DNA from: Roseiarcus sp963832305
GTDB lineage: Bacteria; Pseudomonadota; Alphaproteobacteria; Rhizobiales; Beijerinckiaceae
Direction: 5' to 3'
NCBI GenBank assembly: GCA_963832305.1
Contig: CAWHTU010000007.1
Location: 54,968-118,967 of the forward strand
Length of the DNA stretch: 64,000 nt
Part shown: positions 1 through 8,219 of the stretch, piece after piece
Layout of the letters: the number at the start of each line of letters is the position of its first letter
Numbering within the stretch: the first letter of the stretch is position 1
Program-made: the position numbers and the translations under genes
Notes under the pieces: generated by a model
What the model saw: only the letters and a program-made list of their open reading frames with translations
Databases searched by the model: none
What the model was told of the DNA's origin: nothing

Positions 1-478
1 CGTCCGCCTTCGATTTCCACTCCTGGACCGTGGCTTGGCTGGCGAAGTCGTTCTTGCCGAGCGCCGCCTGCCGCCCAAATTCGGCCTTGTCGTATTCTTC
101 GGTCGCCTGATCGTTGGCGAGCGTGGCCTCCGCCTGGTCGAGCTGAGCCTGGTAGATGTCGCGCTCGATGCCAAACAGCTGCGCGCCCTTCTTCACCATG
201 GCGCCGTCGACGTAATCGATCGAGGTGAGAAATCCCTGGACGCGCGCGACGAGGTCGACGGTGGCGAACGGGGCGGTATTCCCGGTCAGCTCGAGGTACT
301 CGGTGACCGGCTGCTGGAGCGGCTGCGCCACCTGCACCTTGGCCGGCGGCGGGGCAACATAGGCGTTCCTCGGATTGTTGCAGCCTGCGAGCGCGACGGC
401 GGCTGCGCCGAAGCAGGCGGCGCGAGCAGCCCGCGCGCCGATTCGAGTCCCGGGCCGAAGATCACGCAGCAATATCAA
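1..478 (-). CDS. RND efflux periplasmic adaptor (membrane fusion) lipoprotein, partial
   Basis: The reverse strand reads through the left edge, so the C-terminal part is missing. After a short leader the protein has a lipobox-like ALAGC, then a stretch typical of AcrA/MexA adaptors: VTEYLELTGNTAPFATVDLV, a lipoyl-type half with GFLTSIDYVDGAMVKKGAQL, and the beginning of a coiled-coil hairpin (QAQLDQAEATLANDQATEEY). Such lipoproteins link an inner-membrane RND pump to an outer-membrane channel. No ATG is available. TTG at 478 or 472 is the likely start, and an in-frame GTG or TTG nearby cannot be excluded. The pump gene would lie to the left, outside the window. The family call is firm; the substrate is unknown. 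Confidence 0.85.
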   Translation of the reverse strand, partial: MILLRDLRPGTRIGARAARAACFGAAAVALAGCNNPRNAYVAPPPAKVQVAQPLQQPVTEYLELTGNTAPFATVDLVARVQGFLTSIDYVDGAMVKKGAQLFGIERDIYQAQLDQAEATLANDQATEEYDKAEFGRQAALGKNDFASQATVQEWKSKAD

Positions 479-598
479 ACGCCAATCCCCCCAATCGTGA
501 CAACATGATCCATGGGGCGACGCTGATGGCGCGTTGCCGGATTCCCTCGACCCGGCCCCATGATGCCTGACCTGCGCTTGAGCGCAAGAGGCGTTCTG

Positions 599-1405
599 CT
601 ATTCGGTCGCGCGGCCGAGCGCTCGATGACGCATGACCGCGAATGGGATCGAGGCGAGATACGCGACGGTGACGGCGACCAGCGCCTGCATCGGAAAGTT
701 GAACAGGATGAGGAGCCCGGCGGCGACGCCGACCAGCACCACCGCCACATATTCACGCGGCACCCGCCCGAGCGATTTGCCAGAGAAATGCGGTACCCGG
801 CTTGCCATCAACAACGCCACGCCAAGCACATAGAGGCTCTCGACCACGGCGAAGCGAGGGGTCGGCGGCCCGAGATCGAACGCGTAATGCAGATAGATCG
901 GCAACAGGCCGACGATCGCGCCCGCGGGGGCCGGCATGCCTACGAAGAAGGTTTTGCGCCATGCCGGCTGATCTTCATCGATCATGACGTTGAAACGCGC
1001 GAGCCGCAGCGCGCAGGCCATCGCAAACAGGAGCGCGGCGACCCAGCCGAAGTTTTTGGCTTCATGCAGGTTGGCCGCGTAGAGCACCAGAGCCGGAGCG
1101 ACGCCAAAGTCGACGAAGTCGGCGAGCAAGTCGAGTTCGGCGCCGAAGCGCGAGGTTCCCTTGAGCGCCCGCGCGATCCGTCCGTCGAGCCCGTCGAGAA
1201 CGGCCGCACCCGCGATCGCGCTCACCGCCCATTCGATCGAGCCCTCCATCGCCAGACGGATCGCCGTCAGGCCAAGCCCGAGCGCAAACAGGGTGATGAT
1301 ATTGGGAATGAGGAGCCTGAGCGGCACCGCTCGGAAGCCTCGGCCGCGCGGCGAGGCCGCTGCGCCGTCGATCGGCGCCCGTGGCGCGGGGCTGGCCTCG
1401 TTCAA
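599..1405 (-). CDS. pssA: CDP-diacylglycerol--serine O-phosphatidyltransferase
   Basis: This 268-residue polytopic membrane enzyme makes phosphatidylserine from CDP-diacylglycerol and L-serine, the first step toward phosphatidylethanolamine. The CDP-alcohol phosphatidyltransferase signature is visible around residues 85-115 (DGLDGRIARALKGTSRFGAE, then LDLLADFVDFG), followed by hydrophobic helices to the C terminus. The reading frame opens with TTG at 1405, three bases after the psd stop; no upstream ATG fits, so translational coupling to psd is likely. Length and gene order (psd then pssA) match other alphaproteobacteria. Confidence 0.93.
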   Translation of the reverse strand: MNEASPAPRAPIDGAAASPRGRGFRAVPLRLLIPNIITLFALGLGLTAIRLAMEGSIEWAVSAIAGAAVLDGLDGRIARALKGTSRFGAELDLLADFVDFGVAPALVLYAANLHEAKNFGWVAALLFAMACALRLARFNVMIDEDQPAWRKTFFVGMPAPAGAIVGLLPIYLHYAFDLGPPTPRFAVVESLYVLGVALLMASRVPHFSGKSLGRVPREYVAVVLVGVAAGLLILFNFPMQALVAVTVAYLASIPFAVMRHRALGRATE

Positions 1406-1408
1406 ACC

Positions 1409-2107
1409 TCAGCTCCGCTGAAACGGCGTCGGCGCGACCTCTGCGGCGACCTTGCCGATTACGGTCTCGCCGGCGACCGTGCGCAAATCGACGCCGACCA
1501 CGATCTGCGCGTCCGGCGGGAGATACACGTCAACGCGCGAGCCGAAGCGAATGAGGCCGATGCGCTCGCCGGGGCTCAGAAGCGCGCCTTCATGGGTGAA
1601 GCACACGATCCTTCTCGCCACGAGGCCGGCGATCTGTACGACCCCAAACCGGCCCGAGGGGGTATCGATGACGATGCTGTTGCGCTCGTTGTCCTCGCTC
1701 GCCTTGTCCATGTCGGCGTTGAGGAACAGGCCCGGATGATAGACGATCTGCGCGACGCGGCCCTGCACCGGGGCGCGGTTGACGTGGCAGTCGAAGATCG
1801 ACATGAAAATCGACACCCGCTGCATCGGCGCCATGCCGAGGCCGAGTTCCGGCGGCGGCGCGGCAAAGCCGGCGGAACTGACGACGCCGTCGGCGGGCGC
1901 GATGATGAGGTCGCCGCGGACCGGGGTGACGCGGGCCGGATCTCGAAAGAAATACGCGCACCATAAAGTGGCGATGAGGCCGAGCCATCCGAGCGGCGCC
2001 CACATCCACCACAGGATGAGCGTCGCGACGGCGAAGCCGAGCACGAACAGATAGCCTTCCGGGTGGATCGGCGCGAGCTGACCGCGCAGCGATTTTACGA
2101 TGCTCAT
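1409..2107 (-). CDS. psd: phosphatidylserine decarboxylase proenzyme
   Basis: Converts phosphatidylserine to phosphatidylethanolamine at the inner membrane. It is the short, roughly 230-residue alphaproteobacterial form. Two N-terminal membrane segments (about residues 18-55) precede the catalytic domain, with SIFMSIFDCHVNRAP and YHPGLFLNADMDKASEDNER. The self-processing site is seen as RFGSRVDVYLP near residues 187-197; the serine of Gly-Ser would become the pyruvoyl cofactor. The ATG at 2107 (MSIVKSL) is preferred over the in-frame TTG at 2125. It lies 55 bases downstream of the ABC exporter on the same strand and directly before pssA, forming a phospholipid operon. Confidence 0.95.
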   Translation of the reverse strand: MSIVKSLRGQLAPIHPEGYLFVLGFAVATLILWWMWAPLGWLGLIATLWCAYFFRDPARVTPVRGDLIIAPADGVVSSAGFAAPPPELGLGMAPMQRVSIFMSIFDCHVNRAPVQGRVAQIVYHPGLFLNADMDKASEDNERNSIVIDTPSGRFGVVQIAGLVARRIVCFTHEGALLSPGERIGLIRFGSRVDVYLPPDAQIVVGVDLRTVAGETVIGKVAAEVAPTPFQRS

Positions 2108-2162
2108 TGACCGGCGCCCGAACAAAATCCGCCCGCACTCATGGCGCCAAACGCCCCGAATG

Positions 2163-4148
2163 TCACGGCGTGGACTGGGAAGCCAGGCCGCCGGCCGCGT
2201 CGAGATCGTCCTCCCTGCCGGCGCGCCGCAACAATTCCTGCGCCGCGTCGACCTGCCTCTGGCGGCTCCACATCGCCGAATAAATTCCGCCCCGCGCCAG
2301 GAGCTCCTGATGCTTTCCGCGCTCGGCGATGACGCCCTTGTCGAGCACCAGGATCTCGTCGGCGTTGACCACGGTCGACAGGCGGTGAGCGATCACGATC
2401 GTCGTACGCCCGCGCGAGACGCGCTCGAGCGCCGACTGAATATCCCGTTCGGTGAAACTGTCGAGCGCCGAGGTCGCTTCGTCGAGCACCAGAATCGGCG
2501 GCGCCTTCAGCATCGTACGTGCAATCGCGACCCGTTGCTTCTCGCCGCCCGAAAGCTTGAGGCCCCGCTCGCCGACCGGCGCCTCATAGCCGAGCGGCAG
2601 CGACCGGATGAACCGGTCGATCTGCGCGTTTTCCGCCGCCGCGACGACCTCGCTCTCGCTCGCGCCGTCTCGCCCGTAGCGGATGTTGTAGAGGATCGTG
2701 TCGTTGAACAGCACCGTGTCCTGCGGCACCATGCCGATCGCGGCGCGCAGCGAGCTCTGGGTGACGGCGCGGATGTTCTGGCCGTCGATCAGGATGCGCC
2801 CGGAACCCGGCTCGTAGAATCGAAAGAGAAGCCGCGAGATCGTGGACTTGCCGGCCCCCGACGGCCCGACGATGGCGATCGTGTGCCCTGCCGGCGCGTC
2901 GAACGAGACGCCGCGCAGGATCGGGCGGCTGGGGTCGTAGGCGAACTCGACGTTCTCGAACCGGACCGCGCCGGCGCCCACCTTCAGCGGCTGCGCCCCG
3001 GGAAGGTCCTCGATCTCGGGATTCTGCGCCAGGATGGCGAACATCGCCTCGACGTCGATGATCGCCTGCTTGATCTCGCGATAGACCATCCCCATGAAGT
3101 TGAGCGGCTGGTAGAGTTGCAGCATGATCAGATTCACCAGAACGAAGGCGCCGACGGTCTTCGTTCCGTTCCTCACTTCGGCGACGCACATCACCAGCAC
3201 CACGATCAGGCCGAGGGTGAAAATGACCGCCTGACCTGCGTTGAGCACCGCCAACGAGACATAGGTTCGCACGCTCATCCGTTCGTATCGCGCCATCGCC
3301 TTGTCGTATCGCGCGGCCTCGCGCTCCTCGGCGCCGAAATACTTCACCGTCTCGAAGTTGAGCAGGCTGTCGATCGCCTTGGTGTTGGCGTCCGTGTCGC
3401 TCTCGTTCATCGAACGGCGGATGCCGATACGCCAATTGGTGGCCACGGTCGTATACGCCAGATAAGCAACCACCGTGACGCTGATCGCCACGACGTAGCG
3501 CCAGTCGAAGGAGATCAGCATCGCGCCAACCACCAGCGCGAACTCGACGGCGGTTGGAACCGCGGTCAGCATGGAGGTCCGAACGATGGTCTCGATAGCG
3601 TTGCGTCCGCGTTCGAGCACCCGCGTGAGTCCACCGGTCTTGCGCTCCAGGTGAAAACGCAGCGACAGGCGATGCAAGTGCTCGAAAACTTCTATCGCCA
3701 GCCGGCGCACCGCGTTCATGGCGACGGCTGCGAAGAGGGCGTCGCGGCCCTGCTGGGTCAACGCCATTACGATGCGTAAGACCCCATAGAGTACAGTCAG
3801 CGCAACCGCGCCGAAAAGAACGTGAGGCAGCGGGACCGAGTCGAGCGCAAGCTTGCCGGCGACCGCGTCCGTGGCCCACTTATAGGAATAGGGAATTGCG
3901 ATCGTGAACAATTTGGAGAGCAGCATCAGGGCGACGGCGAGAAAAACCCGCAACTTGAGGTCAGCGCGGTCCGCGGGCCAGATGTAAGGCCACAGGAGCT
4001 GAACGGTTCCGGCAAGCGTGGCCCGCCGCGCCGGGTTGCCCCGCTCGGCGATGAATGTTGACGTCTTATGATGTTGCATTAGAGCCCGCGACGCGGCGAT
4101 CAACTGGTTCGCCACGCCGCATATAAGCGCTTTCAGCGCCGTTGACAT
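2163..4148 (-). CDS. ABC exporter, Atm1/HMT1 type (fused permease and ATPase)
   Basis: A 661-residue half-transporter expected to work as a homodimer. Residues about 75-360 form a six-helix type-1 exporter domain, including the conserved DALLNFETVKYFGAEE-type segment (here SLLNFETVKYFGAEEREAAR) characteristic of Atm1/HMT1 proteins. The ATPase domain (about 395-630) has Walker A GPSGAGKST, signature LSGGEKQRVAIART, Walker B ILVLDEATSALD and the switch histidine in IVIAHRLST. Atm1-like proteins export glutathione-linked or Fe-S-related cargo, and bacterial relatives give metal tolerance. The ATG at 4148 gives an N-terminal extension of about 50 residues; an internal ATG (MQHHKTS) is an alternative. 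Substrate is inference. Confidence 0.92.
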   Translation of the reverse strand: MSTALKALICGVANQLIAASRALMQHHKTSTFIAERGNPARRATLAGTVQLLWPYIWPADRADLKLRVFLAVALMLLSKLFTIAIPYSYKWATDAVAGKLALDSVPLPHVLFGAVALTVLYGVLRIVMALTQQGRDALFAAVAMNAVRRLAIEVFEHLHRLSLRFHLERKTGGLTRVLERGRNAIETIVRTSMLTAVPTAVEFALVVGAMLISFDWRYVVAISVTVVAYLAYTTVATNWRIGIRRSMNESDTDANTKAIDSLLNFETVKYFGAEEREAARYDKAMARYERMSVRTYVSLAVLNAGQAVIFTLGLIVVLVMCVAEVRNGTKTVGAFVLVNLIMLQLYQPLNFMGMVYREIKQAIIDVEAMFAILAQNPEIEDLPGAQPLKVGAGAVRFENVEFAYDPSRPILRGVSFDAPAGHTIAIVGPSGAGKSTISRLLFRFYEPGSGRILIDGQNIRAVTQSSLRAAIGMVPQDTVLFNDTILYNIRYGRDGASESEVVAAAENAQIDRFIRSLPLGYEAPVGERGLKLSGGEKQRVAIARTMLKAPPILVLDEATSALDSFTERDIQSALERVSRGRTTIVIAHRLSTVVNADEILVLDKGVIAERGKHQELLARGGIYSAMWSRQRQVDAAQELLRRAGREDDLDAAGGLASQSTP

Positions 4149-4618
4149 CCTTCGCCGCCATGGTCCTCGTCTCGATAATCATTGGCGAGGCGGCGGCGCA
4201 GATGAAAAGGTCGGGAACGAACCGCCCGACTTGTCACTGGCCCAGAGTTAGCACGAATCGCAATCTTGCCCATTGAGGCAAAACCAGCGTGGATTCAGCC
4301 GTCGATGATTCGCTGAAAGCTTGTTCGCTGCATGCTATTCGCGCTCTGTCAAGTGAAGAAAGTTCTTTTTTTGTGTAAATTCAGAATCCGGTCGACCCAG
4401 CATAGTGAGTATTCGACCAATGTCGATCGGCGCCGTAGTTAAAATCACAACTGTTTGTCTTGTGTCATGTTTTCTTTTGCGCTATATCCTTGCCCGCCCA
4501 AGTCGCTACAAGCGACAAATAATGAGGACGCTCGTCGTGGTCGGACGAGCAGAATGCCTGAAGCTGATCGCCAGAAAGGGCGGTTTCGTCGGGCAACCCT
4601 TTCGGAGTAACGTCTACA
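4149..4618 (+). promoter_or_regulatory. long AT-enriched leader between the ABC exporter and mucR
   Basis: There is no supported gene in these 470 bases. The stretch from about 4310 to 4500 is clearly richer in A and T than its surroundings, as expected for a promoter region serving mucR and perhaps the divergent ABC gene. A perfect 6-bp inverted repeat, GTCGCT-aca-AGCGAC, lies at 4502-4516. MucR-family genes often bind AT-rich DNA upstream of themselves, so autoregulation is plausible but inferred. Confidence 0.4.
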
Positions 4619-5026
4619 ATGAGCGATTCCACCAATCACGTTGAACTCGCCGCGGAGATAGTTTCGGCCTATGTGTCGAACAATTCCGTACCGTCAAGCG
4701 AGTTGCCGGCGCTTCTTAGCGATGTTCACGCAGCAATCGTGCGTGTCGCGACCGGCGCGCAACCCGTTGTCGTCGAAGCTGCAAAGCCCGCCGTCCCGCC
4801 CAAGAAGTCGATCACCAGCGATTACATCATCTGCCTGGAAGACGGTCGTAAATTCAAGTCGCTGAAGCGCCACCTGCGGACCCAATACAATCTCTCTCCC
4901 GAAGAGTATCGCGAGAAATGGGGTCTTCCGTCCGATTACCCCATGGTCGCCCCAGCCTACGCCAAGGCGCGGTCGGCGCTGGCGAAACAGATGGGCCTCG
5001 GACAGCAGCGCCGGCGACGCAAGTAA
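4619..5026 (+). CDS. mucR: MucR/Ros family zinc-finger transcriptional regulator
   Basis: 135 residues, the standard size. The C-terminal half carries the prokaryotic Cys2His2-like finger: DYIICLEDGRKFKSLKRHLR followed by TQYNLSPEEYREKWGLP, and ends in a basic tail RRRRK. MucR/Ros proteins are H-NS-like global regulators of exopolysaccharide, motility and cell-cycle genes in Hyphomicrobiales. The N-terminal segment (HVELAAEIVSAYVSNNSVP) fits the oligomerisation region. ATG at 4619 is well supported. It is monocistronic and convergent with upp. This gene is one of the best taxonomic markers in the window. Confidence 0.96.
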   Translation: MSDSTNHVELAAEIVSAYVSNNSVPSSELPALLSDVHAAIVRVATGAQPVVVEAAKPAVPPKKSITSDYIICLEDGRKFKSLKRHLRTQYNLSPEEYREKWGLPSDYPMVAPAYAKARSALAKQMGLGQQRRRRK

Positions 5027-5103
5027 GGGCGGCGGCAGAAGTCCCAATCCCGCCACATTCGAGGTCGCGGCAAGACCAGGGCGCTCGCTCGACTTGCCGC
5101 CTC

Positions 5104-5733
5104 CTACTTCGTCCCGAACATCCGGTCCCCCGCGTCGCCCAGCCCGGGAATAATGTAGCCGTGGTCGTTGAGCCGTTCGTCGATCGCCGCAGTCCAGATC
5201 TGGACGTCCGGATGGGCTTTGGTCAGGCGCTCGATCCCCTCGGGCGCCGCGAGAAGACAGACGAAGCGGATCTCCTTCACCCCCCGGCGCTTGAGCCGGT
5301 CGATCGCGGCGACGGCTGAATTGGCGGTCGCAAGCATCGGGTCCATCACGATCACCAGCCGGTCGGCGACGTCCGCCGGCGCCTTGAAGTAATATTCGAC
5401 CGCCTCGAGGCTTTGCGGGTCGCGGTAGAGGCCGATGTGCGCCACCCGCGCGCTCGGCACGAGATCGAGCATCCCGTCGAGAAAACCGACCCCGGCGCGC
5501 AAAATTGGTGCGAACACCAGCTTTTTCCCGGCAATCGCGGGGGCCATCATCTTGGCGAGCGGGGTCTCGACCTCGACCATCTCGAGCGGCAGATCGCGCG
5601 TCACCTCGTAGGCGAGCAGCATCCCGATCTCGTTCATGAGTTGCCGGAAGCCCTTGGTCGACACAGTCCTGTCGCGCATCAGGGTGAGCTTGTGCTGCAC
5701 CAGCGGATGGCCGACGACGTGAACGTTCGACAT
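5104..5733 (-). CDS. upp: uracil phosphoribosyltransferase
   Basis: Salvages uracil to UMP using PRPP. The 209 residues from ATG 5733 (MSNVHVVGHPLVQHKLTLMR) match the family length exactly; the open frame extends farther upstream to 5970 without family similarity. The PRPP-binding loop is seen as VIVMDPMLATANSAVAAIDR, and the uracil-binding C terminus as GYIIPGLGDAGDRMFGTK. It is transcribed away from pgsA, with about 200 bases of shared upstream DNA. Confidence 0.97.
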   Translation of the reverse strand: MSNVHVVGHPLVQHKLTLMRDRTVSTKGFRQLMNEIGMLLAYEVTRDLPLEMVEVETPLAKMMAPAIAGKKLVFAPILRAGVGFLDGMLDLVPSARVAHIGLYRDPQSLEAVEYYFKAPADVADRLVIVMDPMLATANSAVAAIDRLKRRGVKEIRFVCLLAAPEGIERLTKAHPDVQIWTAAIDERLNDHGYIIPGLGDAGDRMFGTK

Positions 5734-5935
5734 GAGCCTTATGGTCCCTCGAGCCCGGTCCCGGCGACAAGCGGGACCCATGACCTTAGACGATGTCGCG
5801 TGGCCTGAACCGGCGACGCGGGCCATCGTCCCCAGTTTTGTCGGCGTCGTTGGCGAGGAGTGGCGCGCGCGCCCCGCCCCGCGCCGGTCGAGCGCTATTG
5901 ACGCAGGGACGAGCAGGATGTCTGCTGCGCCGTAA

Positions 5936-6529
5936 ATGGCATCCTCGACCGCCCGCCAGATCAGCCGCAACTGGTCCTTGCCGAATATTCTGACCTACGC
6001 GCGGGTCGCCGCGGTTCCGCTGGTCGCGGGGTTCTTGTTCTGGCCGGACGAGCCGTGGGCGCGGTGGACGGCGCTTGCGATCTTCATCGCCGCGGGAATC
6101 ACCGATTTTTTCGACGGCTATCTGGCGCGCGCCTGGTCGCAGCAGTCCTCGCTCGGCAGAATGCTCGACCCGATCGCCGACAAGCTGCTCGTCTCCGCGG
6201 TGCTGCTCGTGCTCGCCGCCAACCAGACGATCTCGGGGCTCAGCTTATGGGCTGCGATCGTCATCCTGTGCCGAGAAATCCTGGTCTCGGGATTGCGCGA
6301 ATATCTGGCCGAGCTCCGGGTCCCGCTGCCGGTGACGGCGCTCGCCAAATGGAAGACCACCGTCCAGTTCGTCGCGCTCGCCATCCTGATCGCCGGGCCA
6401 GCCGGCGAAGCGCTTGTGCCGGGCTCGACTACGACCGGGATCGTCATGCTGTGGATCGCGGCGACCCTGACGCTCTACACCGGCTGGGACTATATGAAGG
6501 CGAGCTACGACCATGCCGGCGGCGACTGA
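5936..6529 (+). CDS. pgsA: CDP-diacylglycerol--glycerol-3-phosphate 3-phosphatidyltransferase
   Basis: Makes phosphatidylglycerophosphate, precursor of phosphatidylglycerol and cardiolipin. The 197-residue membrane protein begins with SWSLPNILTYARV-like sequence (here NWSLPNILTYARVAAVPLV). It contains the full CDP-alcohol transferase motif D-x2-DG-x2-AR-x8-G-x3-D-x3-D around residues 50-75 (DFFDGYLARAW, then LGRMLDPIADK). ATG at 5936. The stop is seven bases before moaD, a common pgsA-moaD-moaE arrangement in alphaproteobacteria, so co-transcription is likely. Confidence 0.96.
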   Translation: MASSTARQISRNWSLPNILTYARVAAVPLVAGFLFWPDEPWARWTALAIFIAAGITDFFDGYLARAWSQQSSLGRMLDPIADKLLVSAVLLVLAANQTISGLSLWAAIVILCREILVSGLREYLAELRVPLPVTALAKWKTTVQFVALAILIAGPAGEALVPGSTTTGIVMLWIAATLTLYTGWDYMKASYDHAGGD

Positions 6530-6536
6530 GGGTGGC

Positions 6537-6788
6537 ATGAAGGCGATTTATTTTGCCTGGGTGCGTGAACGGGTCGGCAAGGCGGAGGAAGAGCTCGATC
6601 CGCCGGCGACCGTCGCCACTGTCGGCGACCTGATCGCCTGGCTGTCGAAACGCGGCGAGGGCTATGCGCACGCCTTCGACAAGCCCCTCGCGGTTCGCGC
6701 TGCCCTTGACCGCGTTCATGTCCGCGCCGACGCGCGCATTGGCGGCGCGAAGGAAGTGGCGTTCTTCCCCCCGATGACCGGCGGTTGA
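6537..6788 (+). CDS. moaD: molybdopterin synthase sulfur carrier subunit
   Basis: An 83-residue ubiquitin-fold protein whose C-terminal Gly-Gly (MTGG) is thiocarboxylated and donates sulfur to precursor Z, forming molybdopterin with MoaE. ATG at 6537 (MKAIYFAWVRERVG) is preferred to the in-frame start at 6513, because it matches the family N terminus and follows pgsA's stop. It ends six bases before the moaE start codon. Confidence 0.95.
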   Translation: MKAIYFAWVRERVGKAEEELDPPATVATVGDLIAWLSKRGEGYAHAFDKPLAVRAALDRVHVRADARIGGAKEVAFFPPMTGG

Positions 6789-6793
6789 CGCCG

Positions 6794-7277
6794 ATGGCGA
6801 CCGTCCGCGTCCAAGCGCGAGGATTTCGACCCCGGCGCGGAGGCCGAAGCGCTCGCCTGCGGCCGGACGGACGTCGGCGCGGTGGCGAGCTTCGTCGGCT
6901 ACTGCCGCGACGAAGGCGGCCGGCTCGCCGCGCTCGAGCTCGAGCACTATCCGGGCATGGCGGAGGAGGAGATCGCCCGCGCGGCGCATGAAGCGGAAGC
7001 GCGCTGGCCGCTTCTCGGGGTGACGGTCGTTCACCGCTACGGGCGGATCGCGCCGGGCCAGCGGATCGTCCTTGTCGCGGTCGCGGCGGCGCATCGCGGC
7101 GCGGCGTTCGCGGCCGCCGAAATGCTGATGGATTACCTCAAGACCCGCGCGCCGTTCTGGAAGCGCGCGATCAATGTCGACGGCGCCGTCGAGGGCTGGG
7201 TCGACGCCAAGGGGGATGACGAGCGGTCGGCGGCGCGCTGGAGCGGCGCCGGCCTCAAGCCAGCGTCAGGCCCGTGA
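6794..7277 (+). pseudogene. moaE: molybdopterin synthase catalytic subunit MoaE, apparent +1 frameshift
   Basis: The start ATG at 6794 reads MATVRVQ, and then the frame runs off. The body of MoaE (EDFDPGAEAEALACGR, then VGAVASFVGYCRDEGG and KTRAPFWKRAI) continues in another frame to the stop at 7277. The frames would join if one A of the AA at 6813-6814 were absent (CAG CGC GAG GAT). No start codon exists in the downstream frame before the conserved N terminus, so the shift is real in this sequence. Residues expected in the active site are kept (RAPFWK). As nothing else is damaged, this may be a base-call error. MoaE pairs with MoaD in molybdopterin synthase. Confidence 0.85.
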
Positions 7278-7517
7278 GGCCACCGCGCGGTAGACGAGCA
7301 GCACCACGACGGCCCCGATCACCGCGATGATGATGCTGCCGATGTTCACCCCCGTGACGCCGCCGATGCCGAAAAAGCTGGCCAGGAATCCGCCGACGAT
7401 CGCTCCGATGACGCCGAGCGCAATGTCCATCAGCATGCCCGAGCCGGTCTTATTGACGATCTTGCTGGCGATGAACCCGGCGATCAGCCCAAGAATAATC
7501 CAGCTGATAATGCCCAT
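7266..7517 (-). CDS. GlsB/YeaQ/YmgE family stress-response membrane protein
   Basis: 83 residues from ATG 7517 (MGIISWIILGLIAG), almost entirely three hydrophobic, glycine-rich helices, ending in VYRAVASRA. The pattern IxSWIxxGLIAGxIAxKIV with MDIxLGVIGAIVGGFL is diagnostic of this transglycosylase-associated/GlsB family, implicated in general stress. The gene is convergent with moaE, overlapping its 3' end by 12 bases. The exact biochemical role is not known. Confidence 0.9.
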   Translation of the reverse strand: MGIISWIILGLIAGFIASKIVNKTGSGMLMDIALGVIGAIVGGFLASFFGIGGVTGVNIGSIIIAVIGAVVVLLVYRAVASRA

Positions 7518-7676
7518 GTCGAACCCTCCCGCGCGCGGCGCGCCTGCGCGCAAATGTGCGGTATGGACGGAGAAAACGCAAGCCGGTACTCTAGGCCGTC
7601 ATATCTTCGCCGAGCGGCGCCCGTTTAGTGATTGCGCGCGCTTTTTCGATTTGGTCCTTTTTTGGAGGAGACAGCT

Positions 7677-8144
7677 ATGGGCGCCTTTGACGATGCAATG
7701 AAGAACGCCGTGCCGGGCGGCAATCTGGCGACGCCGATCGCGGTCGCCGTGGGCGCGTTAATCCTTGGCAAGATGTTCGGCGGCGGCTCCGCGCCATCCC
7801 CGGCGCCCGCCCCCGGGCGCGTTGCGCCTCCGCCCACGCCGTCACTGCCGGCCAATCCGCCGGCGGGCAGCGTCATGGGTGGTCTTTCCGATCTCATCGG
7901 CAAGCTCACCGCAGGCGGCGCCGCGCCGCAAGTCAATTCCTGGATCGGCCCAGGGCAGAATCAGCCCATTCAGCCCGGACAGCTCGGCGGCGCCTTGGGC
8001 CAGAATGTGCTCAACGAACTGTCGCAGCGCACCGGCATGAGCCAGCAGGAGCTTTTGAACCAGCTCGCGACCGTGCTGCCGCAGATCATCAATCACCTGA
8101 CGCCCAACGGCCGCATGCCGACGCTGGCCGATCTCGAGAAGTGA
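7677..8144 (+). CDS. YidB family protein (DUF937-like)
   Basis: 155 residues from ATG 7677, preceded by a strong GGAGGAG ribosome site at about 7662-7668. The N terminus has a short hydrophobic glycine stretch (VAVGALILGKMFGGG) and a proline/alanine linker. The C terminus has the YidB hallmark: NSWIGPGQNQPIQPGQLGGA followed by LSQRTGMSQQELLNQLATVLPQIINHLTPNGRMP. Function of YidB proteins is unknown; some have been linked to envelope or stress phenotypes. Monocistronic by context. Confidence 0.88.
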   Translation: MGAFDDAMKNAVPGGNLATPIAVAVGALILGKMFGGGSAPSPAPAPGRVAPPPTPSLPANPPAGSVMGGLSDLIGKLTAGGAAPQVNSWIGPGQNQPIQPGQLGGALGQNVLNELSQRTGMSQQELLNQLATVLPQIINHLTPNGRMPTLADLEK

Positions 8145-8219
8145 GGCGAGGCTGAACCTGCAGGGCGGGAACGCAGATCCCAACCCGGCCGGGTCAGCGA
8201 CCCGGCCCCACAGCAGAAC

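Noticed and set aside
560..1966. 468-codon plus-strand open frame
   Set aside because: It runs antisense through pssA and psd, is extremely rich in Arg/Asp/His, and has no family similarity; typical of GC-rich shadow frames.
2100..3779. 559-codon plus-strand open frame
   Set aside because: Antisense shadow of the Atm1-like ABC exporter, whose motifs are all intact on the minus strand.
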